A model generated the notes under the pieces. It was not told the DNA's origin, made no database searches, and worked only from the letters and a program-made list of their open reading frames with translations. From positions 1-64,000 of the forward strand of contig NZ_FOIA01000019.1 of the NCBI RefSeq assembly GCF_900111605.1: 64,000 nucleotides of DNA. Direction: 5' to 3'. How positions within the stretch are numbered: position 1 is the stretch's first letter; each line of letters starts with the position of its first letter. This document shows positions 46,548-57,428 of this stretch, in pieces. The DNA comes from Nitrosomonas marina. Its GTDB lineage: Bacteria; Pseudomonadota; Gammaproteobacteria; Burkholderiales; Nitrosomonadaceae. The translations under genes were made by a program, and so were the position numbers.

Positions 46548-47549
46548 ATGACAGGAAAATATGAAAAAACACAGCAAGCAGTTGAAGAATTGGATGAATT
46601 ACAGTTCCAGGTCACTCAGCACGGCGATACCGAACCGCCCTTTCGCAATACTTTCTGGGACCATAAAGAAGAAGGACTGTATGTGGATGTCGTTTCCGGG
46701 GAGCCCCTGTTTTCCTCGACAGACAAATATGACTCCCACTCCGGCTGGCCGAGTTTTACCAGACCAGTACGTGACGAATATGTGACTGAGCATTCGGATA
46801 GCAGCCACGGCATGATCCGTACGGAAGTAAAATCGCGCCACGGCGGATCGCATCTCGGCCATGTTTTTCCTGACGGCCCCCGCGACAAGGGCGGTTTGCG
46901 CTATTGCATCAATTCGGCATCACTGCGGTTTGTCCCCAAAAACAGGCTTGAAGAAGAAGGCTACGGCGAATATCTTGATCTGTTTGAAAACAGCGGAAAG
47001 AACACTGGAAAGTGTGTTCAATCTGACAGCCAGGAAGAAACCGCCATCCTTGCCGGCGGATGTTTCTGGGGTATGCAGGATTTGTTCCGCAAGCAACCGG
47101 GCGTCCTGCGTACGCGCGCTGGTTATACCGGCGGTCACACGCCGCACGTTACATACCGGGATATCAAAAAAGGCGACACCGGTCACGCGGAAGCCATTGA
47201 AGTGGTATTCGACCCCCGTCTGACATCGTACCGAAAACTGCTGGAGTTTTTCTTCACCATGCATGATCCGACGACAAAAAACCGCCAGGGAAACGATATC
47301 GGCGACAGCTATCGCTCGGCGATTTTTTTTATTGACGAAGCGCAGGAAAAAACGGCCCGGGATCTGATCGCTGAAATCGAAGCAAGCGGCGTTCTGCCCG
47401 GCAGCATTCAAACCGAGGTGGTTAAAGCTTCACAATTTCACGAGGCAGAAGAAGAACACCAGGATTATCTGGAAAAACACCCTTGGGGATACACCTGTCA
47501 CTGGGTCCGCCCGGAATGGGCATTGAAAAACCGAGTTACAGAGAATTAA
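46548..47549 (+). CDS. msrAB: Bifunctional peptide methionine sulfoxide reductase MsrB-MsrA
   Basis: Repairs both S- and R-methionine sulfoxide. Residues about 10-145 are MsrB ([25 protein letters not shown], catalytic cysteine in [11 protein letters not shown]). Residues about 160-325 are MsrA ([20 protein letters not shown] with catalytic cysteine, [15 protein letters not shown]). The MsrB-first order is the reverse of the Neisseria PilB order. The MsrB part lacks the two CxxC zinc knuckles of the common form. No signal peptide, so it is cytosolic. AAGGAGG lies just upstream of the ATG. Stands alone between the hsd operon and the mobile remnants. Confidence 0.94.
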   Translation: MTGKYEKTQQAVEELDELQFQVTQHGDTEPPFRNTFWDHKEEGLYVDVVSGEPLFSSTDKYDSHSGWPSFTRPVRDEYVTEHSDSSHGMIRTEVKSRHGGSHLGHVFPDGPRDKGGLRYCINSASLRFVPKNRLEEEGYGEYLDLFENSGKNTGKCVQSDSQEETAILAGGCFWGMQDLFRKQPGVLRTRAGYTGGHTPHVTYRDIKKGDTGHAEAIEVVFDPRLTSYRKLLEFFFTMHDPTTKNRQGNDIGDSYRSAIFFIDEAQEKTARDLIAEIEASGVLPGSIQTEVVKASQFHEAEEEHQDYLEKHPWGYTCHWVRPEWALKNRVTEN

Positions 47550-47736
47550 GCCGCAAAATGGACAGAAAGGCATTATCATTTAAAAGCTAAAACGATCGCC
47601 CGAATACGGCCTGATTGGTATAACCGGTTCAATTCATTAACCGGCTGATTTCGTTGAAATCTAAAATAGCCCATGGCGCCCGATACGAGAACAATATCGA
47701 ACTCCGAAAACCGGAATCCAACACAGTGCAATCAGA

Positions 47737-47880
47737 ATGATAAGGCATCTGCATCAACTAAATTCAGCATTCAGTGCAGAAGCTTGCGGAGAACTCTTAG
47801 AAACGATGGCGCAATGGAACACGTATCTTGAAGATCATGCTCCATACTTTCAAAGTCAAACACAGGAGCCGACACCATGA
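47737..47880 (+). pseudogene. Probable mobilisation-gene remnant upstream of the relaxase tail
   Basis: A 47-codon frame (MIRHLHQLNSAFSAEACGE, then LLETMAQWNTYLEDHAPYF) whose stop overlaps an ATG at 47877 in ATGA fashion. Its position directly before relaxase sequence and helical character fit the C-terminus of a small MobC-like accessory protein. The identification is by context; the N-terminal part is missing. Confidence 0.4.
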
Positions 47881-48402
47881 GCGGCTCTTGATGCATTTTC
47901 ATTCAGCGCTGCCACCCCCGAAAATAATCGAAACGATGTCATACCCCGCCGTTTTCAAGTGCATTTGCATCTGCATTGAAAGAACATGGCCATGTCCTCG
48001 CCCGAGGTGATCCGCGCGGCTTTGTCCCGCTGGATCACCGGGGCGAAGTGTTTGCCGTATCCGTATCCAAATGGGTCGGAATCAAAACCAAAGAAGTCCA
48101 TACCCAGTTAACTGATGAACAAAACCTGCCCGTTGGTCGATGAGGCCAGAATCCAGATTGACCAAGATATGACCGTGCGGCTGGATGCGCTGTTCCAAGA
48201 ACAAGAAAATGCATTTGAAACACGGATGGCACCGTCGAAAGAAAAGAAACACGCCCTGACGCGCCAGCACAAGGCCGAGCGCCAAAAACTACGTGAGGCA
48301 CAGCATTTGCACTGGCAACACAAACAGCAGGAATGGCGCAATAATCTTAAGAAGGGTTTTTGCGGTCTGTTTGACCGCGTTACTGGAAACGTCGTAGAAT
48401 AG
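47877..48402 (+). pseudogene. Relaxase/mobilisation nuclease remnant, frameshifted C-terminal part
   Basis: Two adjoining frames encode the tail of a MobA-type relaxase. The first reads ASALKEHGHVLARGDPRGFV, then PLDHRGEVFAVSVSKWVGIK and TKEVHTQLTDEQNLP, and runs to a stop at about 48140. The second, one frame off and open from 48115, continues with VDEARIQIDQDMTVRLDAL, a Lys/Gln-rich coiled helix, and KKGFCGLFDRVTGNVVE. Together they match the conserved C-terminal segment of plasmid relaxases, with the break at the NLP/VDE junction. The catalytic N-terminal domain is absent; an ATG at 47877 followed quickly by a stop may be the old start. A GTATCC duplication (VSVS) is a second blemish. Confidence 0.7.
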
Positions 48403-48554
48403 AAGTACACAAGAAACAAGACGCTTGACAAGTCAAATCAGTCAAACCTGAAAAAGTTTCTGTTGAAAATTTTCAGCACTTCGATGCAGTCAGCAACTGG
48501 AACTGGATTTAATTCCTGTCTTTTTTTCAGTCTGAAATGTTGGCACACATCGCT

Positions 48555-48790
<236 letters not shown>

Positions 48791-48923
48791 CCAGCACCGC
48801 ACTTGACCAAATCACACATTCCGGACTAAGATTTTCAGGTGTGACTTGTGGCTAATGAAGTTTCAACGTGACATTAAATTTTTGATCAACACCTTATTTT
48901 ATTAACAAAGAAAGGAGATTTTC

Positions 48924-49082
48924 ATGAAATACACGTTCTTAGTTACTATCCTGTTTGTTTTAACTGGTACAGCCCTATTATCCGGATGCGGCGAGCCTAA
49001 GCCCTATAATAAACCACCAAGCTTATATGAGGATCCAGAATCAGGTGAAAGACTGGGTGCCCCTGCTGGTAAACAAGAATAG
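48924..49082 (+). CDS. Small lipoprotein, intact
   Basis: A 52-residue protein with an AAAGGAGA ribosome site seven bases before the ATG. The signal peptide (YTFLVTILFVLTGTALL) ends in lipobox LSGC, giving a mature lipoprotein of about 31 residues: CGEPKPYNKPPSLYEDPESG, ending APAGKQE. Followed by a stable hairpin terminator. Family unknown. Its clean signals contrast with the decayed mobile genes on both sides, which suggests that it is still expressed and is either cargo of the old island or a resident gene. Confidence 0.75.
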   Translation: MKYTFLVTILFVLTGTALLSGCGEPKPYNKPPSLYEDPESGERLGAPAGKQE

Positions 49083-49096
49083 GTTGATTGATTCTC

Positions 49097-49128
49097 AAAC
49101 GGCCCCTGTCAGTTTTCAGGGGCTGTTT
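49097..49128. terminator. Bidirectional hairpin terminator
   Basis: A 12-base stem with one G-T pair: 49097-49108 pairs with 49117-49128 around an 8-base loop. The stem starts AAAC and ends GTTT, so either strand gives a short T-run. It lies 14 bases after the small lipoprotein stop. Confidence 0.8.
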
Positions 49129-49215
49129 GCTGCTTACTAAAGTTGTACGCTTTCAACGAGGTCCTCATTAACAGGTTACCCCGTTTCCTTCTCTTTTGTC
49201 ATACACAAGAAATAA

Positions 49216-49522
49216 TCATAGCTCGCCACGGAAAAAATCCTTTTCCAAATAACATTTGATGCTGTGTGCAGTGGAAGCCGCCCAGGCATGGACATTTTTA
49301 GCAAGATGACTTTTGGCTTCAACGCGTTTTTTTCTGGCTTCTTTCAGGCTGACATCAGGATATAAGCCAAAAGCTAACGTCTTTTGCTTACCAGCAAAGC
49401 GGTAATTCATTCGCCGGTATTTACCATTAATTTTTGATCAGTAAATATAATCCACCGCTGCCACCTATTTTGTAAGGTTTATTCTTAGGCTTAGCCTGAC
49501 GTATAGCGGTATCTGTCAGCAT
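49216..49522 (-). pseudogene. Integrase remnant, N-terminal arm-binding domain only
   Basis: From ATG 49522 the minus strand gives MLTDTAIRQAKPKNKPYKI, GGSGGLYLLIKN, then a stop. After a frameshift the protein continues as YRRMNYRFAGKQKTLAFG, LYPDVSLKEARKKRVEAKSH and LAKNV. This is the DUF4102 arm-binding domain of P4-type integrases, like that of the gene at 301-1398. Core-binding and catalytic domains are gone; the last residues are unrelated. It points away from the 3' end of tRNA-Leu about 1 kb upstream, the usual island geometry. Confidence 0.82.
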
Positions 49523-49878
49523 TTAATAGTATCTCACTTGCTGGTATCAAAAAATACCGTCATTCCGCTGATATGTCAAAAGATGTTATGCGATTTTACG
49601 AGTTAATCAGTTTTTAAAAACCGAATAAATACAATGAATTTTGTGTGATATGAGACTTTATGAAAGCCTTGCTTGGTGCGCCAAGACATAGTATTGTCGA
49701 ACCAAATTTTCAGCATATTAGAGGAATGGGAGCGTGTATTGCAAGGGCTTAGTGGGGATATTTTTATAGATATGCCTGAGCCAGAATTCTGAAACTTTCT
49801 AATATCTATTCCATCTATTGTATACTTTTGATATATTGATATTTGTTATATATGAATACTATAGGGGTTTGATCAAAA
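49523..49878. other. Intergenic relic sequence upstream of parD
   Basis: 356 bases, AT-rich. A 30-codon protein-like frame on the plus strand ending at 49792 (FSILEEWERVLQGL, then SGDIFIDMPEPEF-stop) resembles the tail of a small antitoxin or similar protein but has no start. Nothing else is recognisable. The parD promoter must lie at its right end. Confidence 0.35.
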
Positions 49879-50127
49879 ATGGCAACGACGAGTTTGAGTT
49901 TAGGCGAACATTGGGAAACATTTATCAAAAATGAGATTGCAAGCGGACGATATGGTTCGGCAAGTGAAGTCGTCCGTGATGCATTACGCGGGATGGAAGA
50001 ACGCAAGAGTAAGCTGGAAGCTCTTCGCGTATATTTAAAAGAAGGCGCAGAACAAGCAGAGCGTGGTGAGTTCGTGAAAGATTATTCTATTGATAAGATC
50101 ATTGAGGAACTGGATACTGAGGAATGA
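49879..50127 (+). CDS. parD: ParD-family antitoxin
   Basis: An 82-residue antitoxin with the N-terminal ribbon-helix-helix that binds its own operator (MATTSLSLGEHWETFIKNEI, GRYGSASEVVRDALRGMEER) and a C-terminal acidic tail (SIDKIIEELDTEE) that would wrap around the ParE toxin. SASEVVRxALR is the family signature. The stop overlaps the toxin start by 4 bases (ATGA). The reading frame is intact although its partner is broken. Confidence 0.93.
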   Translation: MATTSLSLGEHWETFIKNEIASGRYGSASEVVRDALRGMEERKSKLEALRVYLKEGAEQAERGEFVKDYSIDKIIEELDTEE

Positions 50128-50425
50128 CATTCACCGTCAAAATTACGCCACGCGCACAACAAGAGCTCAAAAATATCGGGCGTTACACGTTGCAAAAATG
50201 GGGTAAAAAGAAACGAGACAGCTATTTGCGTAATCTTGACCGACGTTTCAGGTGGTTAGCCGAAAATCCTAAATAGGTAAGCGTAGAATTGATATCGAAG
50301 AAGGCTATTACTGCTATTTACAAGGGTCGCACTTGATATTCTACACAATTGGTGAGAATTGTATTCACATTATCGGCATACCGCACCAAGCCATGGATGT
50401 ATTAAACTACTTTGATCCAGATTAG
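50124..50425 (+). pseudogene. parE: ParE-family toxin, frameshifted
   Basis: ATG 50124 opens MTFTVKITPRAQQELKNIGR, then LQKWGKKKRDSYLRNLDRRF and RWLAENPK, and hits TAG at 50274-50276. One base off, the frame resumes GKRRIDIEEGYYCYLQGSHL, then IFYTIGENCIHIIGIPH and LNYFDPD with stop at 50423-50425. Joined, the two halves are a complete ~100-residue RelE/ParE-fold gyrase toxin with LGKxR-like and HxxMD features. A single lost base near 50274 explains everything, so it is either a recent inactivation or a sequencing error. Confidence 0.88.
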
Positions 50426-50557
50426 CTCTTCATATAAAAATAGCCCACGGGAATCGAACCAATAATTTCATTATTTTTCAAAATGTTGGATAATATAAAT
50501 TTTCCTCTTTCCCAAAATATCAGGAAAATAATCCAATTAGAACAACTGTTTGATGAT

Positions 50558-50646
<89 letters not shown>

Positions 50647-50878
50647 GTGCCAGTTGATTTTTTTTTGCAGCAGCAAAAGATGGCAATTATTACTGAAATT
50701 ACCCGCTTCAGCAAGCCGCGCCGGTAAAAATACGACCTTCAGTATATAATTGCGCATTTTCGATGAATTTGAGCCCTGTCTTCTCCCCAATGTATAGAAT
50801 GCAGAATCACACGTTTTCAATACGTTCAATAAGCAGCATACGCCGACGAATTTTTATCAGCGCTGATCTGCCAATTAA

Positions 50879-53004
<2,126 letters not shown>

Positions 53005-53065
53005 TAAGCCTGCATCATGCTAATATGTGCACTTTTTTGATTAACCGTTAACCTGGAGAAATATC

Positions 53066-53548
53066 ATGCTGATTAGTGAAGCATACGCGCAGGCAGCCGA
53101 ATCCGGACAGGCAGAAGCAGGCTGGGCAAACCTCATTTTGTTGATAGGTATTTTTGTTATTTTCTGGCTGCTGCTTATTCGTCCACAGGCGAAACGCGCC
53201 AAAGAACACAAGCAGATGGTTGAAAACCTGCAAAGAGGCGATGAAGTTATCACCAATGGCGGCATATTGGGTTTAATACTTAATGTCAGTGAAAGCTATG
53301 TTGTCGTTGAAATAGCGCCCAGTCTTGAAGTCATTGTGCTGAAATCCTCCGTCCAGACGCTGTTGCCAAAAGGTACGTTAAAGAGCATCGAACCTTCCAA
53401 AGGCGGCAAACCAGCAAAAAAATCAGTTAAAGCCTCTCCCGCAGCGACAGGAGCGGAAACCAAAAAAACAGACGATGCCACCGATTCATCGGATAACGCG
53501 CCTGAGAGCAGTAACGAGGATACATCCAAGCCGGGCGATAAAAATTAA
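53066..53548 (+). CDS. yajC: YajC subunit of the Sec translocon
   Basis: Small inner-membrane partner of SecDF. One helix (WANLILLIGIFVIFWLLLI) is followed by RPQAKRAKEHKQMVENLQRG and the SH3-like EVITNGGILGLILNV. At 160 residues it is longer than E. coli YajC (110): the extra 50 residues are a Lys/Ser/Asp-rich tail (KGGKPAKKSVKASPAATGAE, TSKPGDKN) likely disordered. A similar tail is found on SecD downstream. Confidence 0.95.
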   Translation: MLISEAYAQAAESGQAEAGWANLILLIGIFVIFWLLLIRPQAKRAKEHKQMVENLQRGDEVITNGGILGLILNVSESYVVVEIAPSLEVIVLKSSVQTLLPKGTLKSIEPSKGGKPAKKSVKASPAATGAETKKTDDATDSSDNAPESSNEDTSKPGDKN

Positions 53549-53645
53549 CCTTTTTTATCAATCCGACCGGGCTACCTGATCAACCGGTCATGGTCTGCTG
53601 AACAGCTTTTTTCGATATATAACAACACACACTAACTGAATACTC

Positions 53646-55787
53646 ATGAACCGCTACCCGCTTTGGAAATACCTGATTATTGCGGTTTCCTTGTTGCTCG
53701 GACTGCTCTATACCCTGCCAAATTTCTTTGGCGAATCTCCCGCTGTACAAATTTCACCATTGAGAATGGCAACCCAGGCAGACACTGGTCTGCTGCAACG
53801 GGTTGAGACCACCCTGGCCAATGCCGGCATCGATAACGACGGACTATTTCTGGAAGAAGGCAGTATCAAGGTCCGTTTTGAAGATACCGACACACAAATC
53901 AAAGCCAAGGATCTACTCCAATCGACGCTGGGTGACGACTATATGGTCGCGCTCAATCTGCTGCCCAATTCACCCCAGTGGCTAACCGAACTGGGGGCGC
54001 TGCCTATGTATCTCGGTCTCGATCTGCGTGGTGGCGTTCATTTCATGCTCGAGGTCGATATGGAAGGCGCTGTCAGCAAAACGCTTGACCGGCACAGCAA
54101 CGATATCCGTTCGACTTTACGCGAAAAAAAAATTTCTTATGCCGGCGTTGAAAGACTGGGTGATACATTAACAGTCAAGTTTCGCGACGCCGAATCGCGA
54201 TCACAGGCACTTGATGAATTGCGATCGACCTACGAAGACCTGCTATTCAAAGAGGAACAGGCGAACAATCGTTTTAATCTGATTGCCTCTATCAGGCCGG
54301 AAGCGCTGATCCAGATGCAGGACTCTACCGTGCAGCAGAATATTACGACACTTCGAAATCGTGTCAATGAACTGGGTGTAGCCGAACCGATTATTCAGAA
54401 AGCAGGCGCTGACCGTGTCATTGTTCAGCTGCCAGGTGTTCAGGATACCGCCAAGGCCAAGGAAATCCTGGGTCGAACAGCCACACTGGAAATACGTATG
54501 GTCGACGAGGAACGCGATCTCGATGCAGCGTTGCAGGGCCGCATTCCATTTGGTACCGAACTTTACGAAGAGCGCGGCAGTGGCCCCATACTGGTCAAAA
54601 AACAGGTATTGCTGACCGGTGATCGCATTACCGACGCACAGCCCGGCTTCAATGAGGACAATCAGCCAGCCGTCCATATTCGGCTTGATAATAATGGAGC
54701 GCAGATCTTCAAAAAACTGACACGCGAAAATGTCGGCAGACGTATGGCAATCCTGTTAATCGAACGCAATCAGGCTGAAGTTGTCACGGCACCCGTTATT
54801 CGTGAAGAAATCGGCGGCGGACGGGTTCAGATCAGCGGCCGTATGACAACGATGGAAGCGCGCGATGTTTCGTTGCTGCTGCGCGCCGGTGCACTGGCCG
54901 CTCCCATGGATATTATCGAGGAGCGCACCGTCGGTCCGAGCCTCGGAGCAGACAATATTGCCAGAGGATTTAATTCAACGCTTTATGGCTTTGTGGCAGT
55001 TGCCATCTTCATAATGGTGTATTACATGGCATTCGGTGTCATTTCTGTACTGGCGCTGAGTCTCAATCTGCTGTTACTGGTCGGCCTGTTGTCCATTCTG
55101 CAGGCCACACTGACACTTCCCGGCATGGCCGCGTTAGCATTGACCGTCGGTATGGCTATCGATGCCAACGTACTGATTAATGAACGGATACGCGATGAAT
55201 TGCGTGCCGGTGTCTCGCCGCAGCTTGCGATAAGTGCCGGATACGAACGTGCCACCGGAACGATTCTCGACTCGAATATCACGACGTTGATAGCCGGTAT
55301 TGCACTGTTTGCCTTCGGTTCCGGACCGGTAAAAGGATTCGCGGTAGTGCTTTGCCTCGGCATCCTGACATCCGTGTTTACTGCTATCTTTGTATCACGT
55401 GGTATGGTCAACTATATGTACGGCAGCCGCCGAAAACTGGAAGTTGTCCCCATCGGCAAGATCTGGATTCCCAAAACTGATAACACCAGGAAGCGGTTTA
55501 AATACAATTTTTCGCAAGAATCTATTGCTGCAGCAACTGAATCTGCAGCCCCGTCACAAACGCAAAACGATAAATCAGCTGCTGTCAAAGCTGAGCCGGT
55601 GACAGGAAATACGGCAGGAAAGGCTACTGAAACGGATGCTTCATCTGAAACCGGGGCGATACCGGAAGAGTCTCAATCGTCTGAAGCAAGTGAAAGCAAA
55701 CCGGAAGCAACCACTAGCCAGCCCCAGAAATCGGCGCGGGCTCGTGGAAAACGAAAGCAGGCAGCCCGCAAAAGCAAGAAAAAATAA
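53646..55787 (+). CDS. secD: Protein translocase subunit SecD
   Basis: Uses proton-motive force to pull proteins through SecYEG. 713 residues. First membrane helix near 10-27, the large P1 periplasmic domain with LGLDLRGGVHFMLEVDME, then five more helices with the signature VGMAIDANVLINERIRDELR and GSGPVKGFAVVLCLGILTSVFTA. The core ends near residue 610. The remaining ~100 residues are low-complexity Ser/Glu/Ala then Lys/Arg-rich (KSARARGKRKQAARKSKKK), absent from E. coli SecD (615). secF follows after 43 bases. Confidence 0.97.
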   Translation: MNRYPLWKYLIIAVSLLLGLLYTLPNFFGESPAVQISPLRMATQADTGLLQRVETTLANAGIDNDGLFLEEGSIKVRFEDTDTQIKAKDLLQSTLGDDYMVALNLLPNSPQWLTELGALPMYLGLDLRGGVHFMLEVDMEGAVSKTLDRHSNDIRSTLREKKISYAGVERLGDTLTVKFRDAESRSQALDELRSTYEDLLFKEEQANNRFNLIASIRPEALIQMQDSTVQQNITTLRNRVNELGVAEPIIQKAGADRVIVQLPGVQDTAKAKEILGRTATLEIRMVDEERDLDAALQGRIPFGTELYEERGSGPILVKKQVLLTGDRITDAQPGFNEDNQPAVHIRLDNNGAQIFKKLTRENVGRRMAILLIERNQAEVVTAPVIREEIGGGRVQISGRMTTMEARDVSLLLRAGALAAPMDIIEERTVGPSLGADNIARGFNSTLYGFVAVAIFIMVYYMAFGVISVLALSLNLLLLVGLLSILQATLTLPGMAALALTVGMAIDANVLINERIRDELRAGVSPQLAISAGYERATGTILDSNITTLIAGIALFAFGSGPVKGFAVVLCLGILTSVFTAIFVSRGMVNYMYGSRRKLEVVPIGKIWIPKTDNTRKRFKYNFSQESIAAATESAAPSQTQNDKSAAVKAEPVTGNTAGKATETDASSETGAIPEESQSSEASESKPEATTSQPQKSARARGKRKQAARKSKKK

Positions 55788-55830
55788 TCCGCAAAACGTG
55801 ATTCAAACAGGTTTTTTAAAGGAATAATCA

Positions 55831-56769
55831 ATGGAATTTTTCAGATTCAGCCGCGACATCCCATTTATGAGCTGGCGGCGCGTTGCGGCGGTGATCTCTA
55901 TCTCGACATTTATTCTATCCGTATTTTTTATCGCGACCAGAGGATTGAATTTTGGTGTAGATTTTACAGGAGGAACGGTACTTGAAGTCAGTTACGAACA
56001 GACAGCCGATCTGAATAGAATCAGAGAAATACTGGCGGGTATGAATATGACGGATGTGACTGTACAGAATTTCGGTACTTCCCGTGATGTAATGATTCGT
56101 CTGCCGGTGATACCCGAATACTCCAGTGCGCAACTGTCGGAAACGGTGTTGGATGCATTGCGCGAGGCTGACAGAACGGTTGAAATGCGCCGCGTTGAGT
56201 TTGTCGGGCCGCAAGTCGGCCAGGAACTGTTGGAGAATGGAGCGCTGGCCCTGCTATTTGTTTCGCTCGGCATCGTGGCCTATCTCGCGGTTCGTTTTGA
56301 ATGGAAATTCGGTATAGCCGGAATTATCGCCAACCTGCACGATGTCATCATCATTTTGGGCTTCTTTGCATTCTTCCAGTGGGAATTTTCACTGACCGTA
56401 CTGGCAGCGGTTCTCGCAGTACTGGGTTATTCCGTCAACGAATCCGTGGTCATTTTTGACCGCATACGTGAAAACTTCCGCAAGCTTCGGAAAATACCAG
56501 TCAAAGATGTCATCAACAATGCCATTACCCGAACCATGGCACGCACAATCATGACACACGGTAGCACGCAAATGGTGATCATCTCCATGCTGTTATTCGG
56601 TGGCGAAGTTTTATATTACTTCGCACTGGCGTTAACCATAGGTATCTGGTTTGGCATCTATTCCTCTATCATGGTAGCCAGCTCGATTTTAATCCTGTTG
56701 GGCGTCAAACGTGAAGACCTGCTGCAACCGGAAGAAAAGAAACCGGAAAATGACGGTGCCGTCGTATGA
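55831..56769 (+). CDS. secF: Protein translocase subunit SecF
   Basis: Partner of SecD. 312 residues, six membrane helices. Signatures: GLNFGVDFTGGTVLEVSYEQ in the periplasmic part, LALLFVSLGIVAYLAVRFEW, the proton-path block LGYSVNESVVIFDRIRENFR, and AITRTMARTIMTHGSTQMVI. The C-terminus is cytosolic and charged (EEKKPENDGAVV). GGAATAATC upstream gives a modest ribosome site. Confidence 0.97.
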   Translation: MEFFRFSRDIPFMSWRRVAAVISISTFILSVFFIATRGLNFGVDFTGGTVLEVSYEQTADLNRIREILAGMNMTDVTVQNFGTSRDVMIRLPVIPEYSSAQLSETVLDALREADRTVEMRRVEFVGPQVGQELLENGALALLFVSLGIVAYLAVRFEWKFGIAGIIANLHDVIIILGFFAFFQWEFSLTVLAAVLAVLGYSVNESVVIFDRIRENFRKLRKIPVKDVINNAITRTMARTIMTHGSTQMVIISMLLFGGEVLYYFALALTIGIWFGIYSSIMVASSILILLGVKREDLLQPEEKKPENDGAVV

Positions 56770-56802
56770 CGCCGAACAGCATCGTTTAATATCTGAACGG
56801 GA

Positions 56803-57423
56803 TTGACCAGATTGATAGCAGAAATAATTGAATGGATTGTCAATACCGTCGGCAGTCTCGGCTATCCGGGTATATTTATCCTGATGCTGCTTGAATCGAG
56901 TTTCGTGCCTTTTCCGAGTGAAGTCATCATGATCCCGGCCGGATACCTTGCTTCAAAAGGTGAAATGCAGATCCTGGCTGTTATATTGTGTGGAATTGCC
57001 GGCAGCCTTATTGGCGCGCTCGTCAACTACTATCTGGCTGTGTGGCTTGGTCGGCCATTCTTACTGCATTACGGCAAGTATGTCATGTTTAACGAGGCGC
57101 ATCTCCAGAAAATGGAAGTCTTTTTTCAACGTCATGGACATATCTCCACTTTTACCGGCCGTCTGATTCCAATGGTCCGCCAGTATATCTCGATACCGGC
57201 TGGTCTGGCACGCATGCATTTGCCGATATTTTGTTTTTACACCAGTCTTGGCGCCGGTATCTGGGTAATCATACTGACACTGCTCGGTTTTTTTATAGGC
57301 GAGAACGAAGCACTGATTAAAGATTACCTGCGCGATATCATGATTATGCTGTTTATCGCTTGTACCCTCGGCGTTGTCATATACTGGCAACGGCAACGCA
57401 GATCAAACCGTCCACATTCGTAA
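56803..57423 (+). CDS. DedA-family inner-membrane protein
   Basis: A 206-residue DedA/SNARE-associated protein of the kind now linked to undecaprenyl-phosphate or phospholipid recycling. [22 protein letters not shown] carries the conserved acidic and proline residues. [22 protein letters not shown] and the [22 protein letters not shown] block (the GR and R motifs) follow, then two C-terminal helices. The start is TTG at 56803 or TTG at 56812; neither has a strong ribosome site. It lies 33 bases after secF and 5 before the next gene. Confidence 0.9.
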   Translation: MTRLIAEIIEWIVNTVGSLGYPGIFILMLLESSFVPFPSEVIMIPAGYLASKGEMQILAVILCGIAGSLIGALVNYYLAVWLGRPFLLHYGKYVMFNEAHLQKMEVFFQRHGHISTFTGRLIPMVRQYISIPAGLARMHLPIFCFYTSLGAGIWVIILTLLGFFIGENEALIKDYLRDIMIMLFIACTLGVVIYWQRQRRSNRPHS

Positions 57424-57428
57424 CGGTC

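Noticed and set aside
47624-47644. CCGGTT/AACCGG inverted repeat after msrAB as a terminator
   Set aside because: The stem is short with a 9-base loop and no T-run follows; too weak to call.
48108-48431. Long minus-strand frame opposite the relaxase tail
   Set aside because: The plus strand encodes clear relaxase motifs, so this is its antisense shadow.
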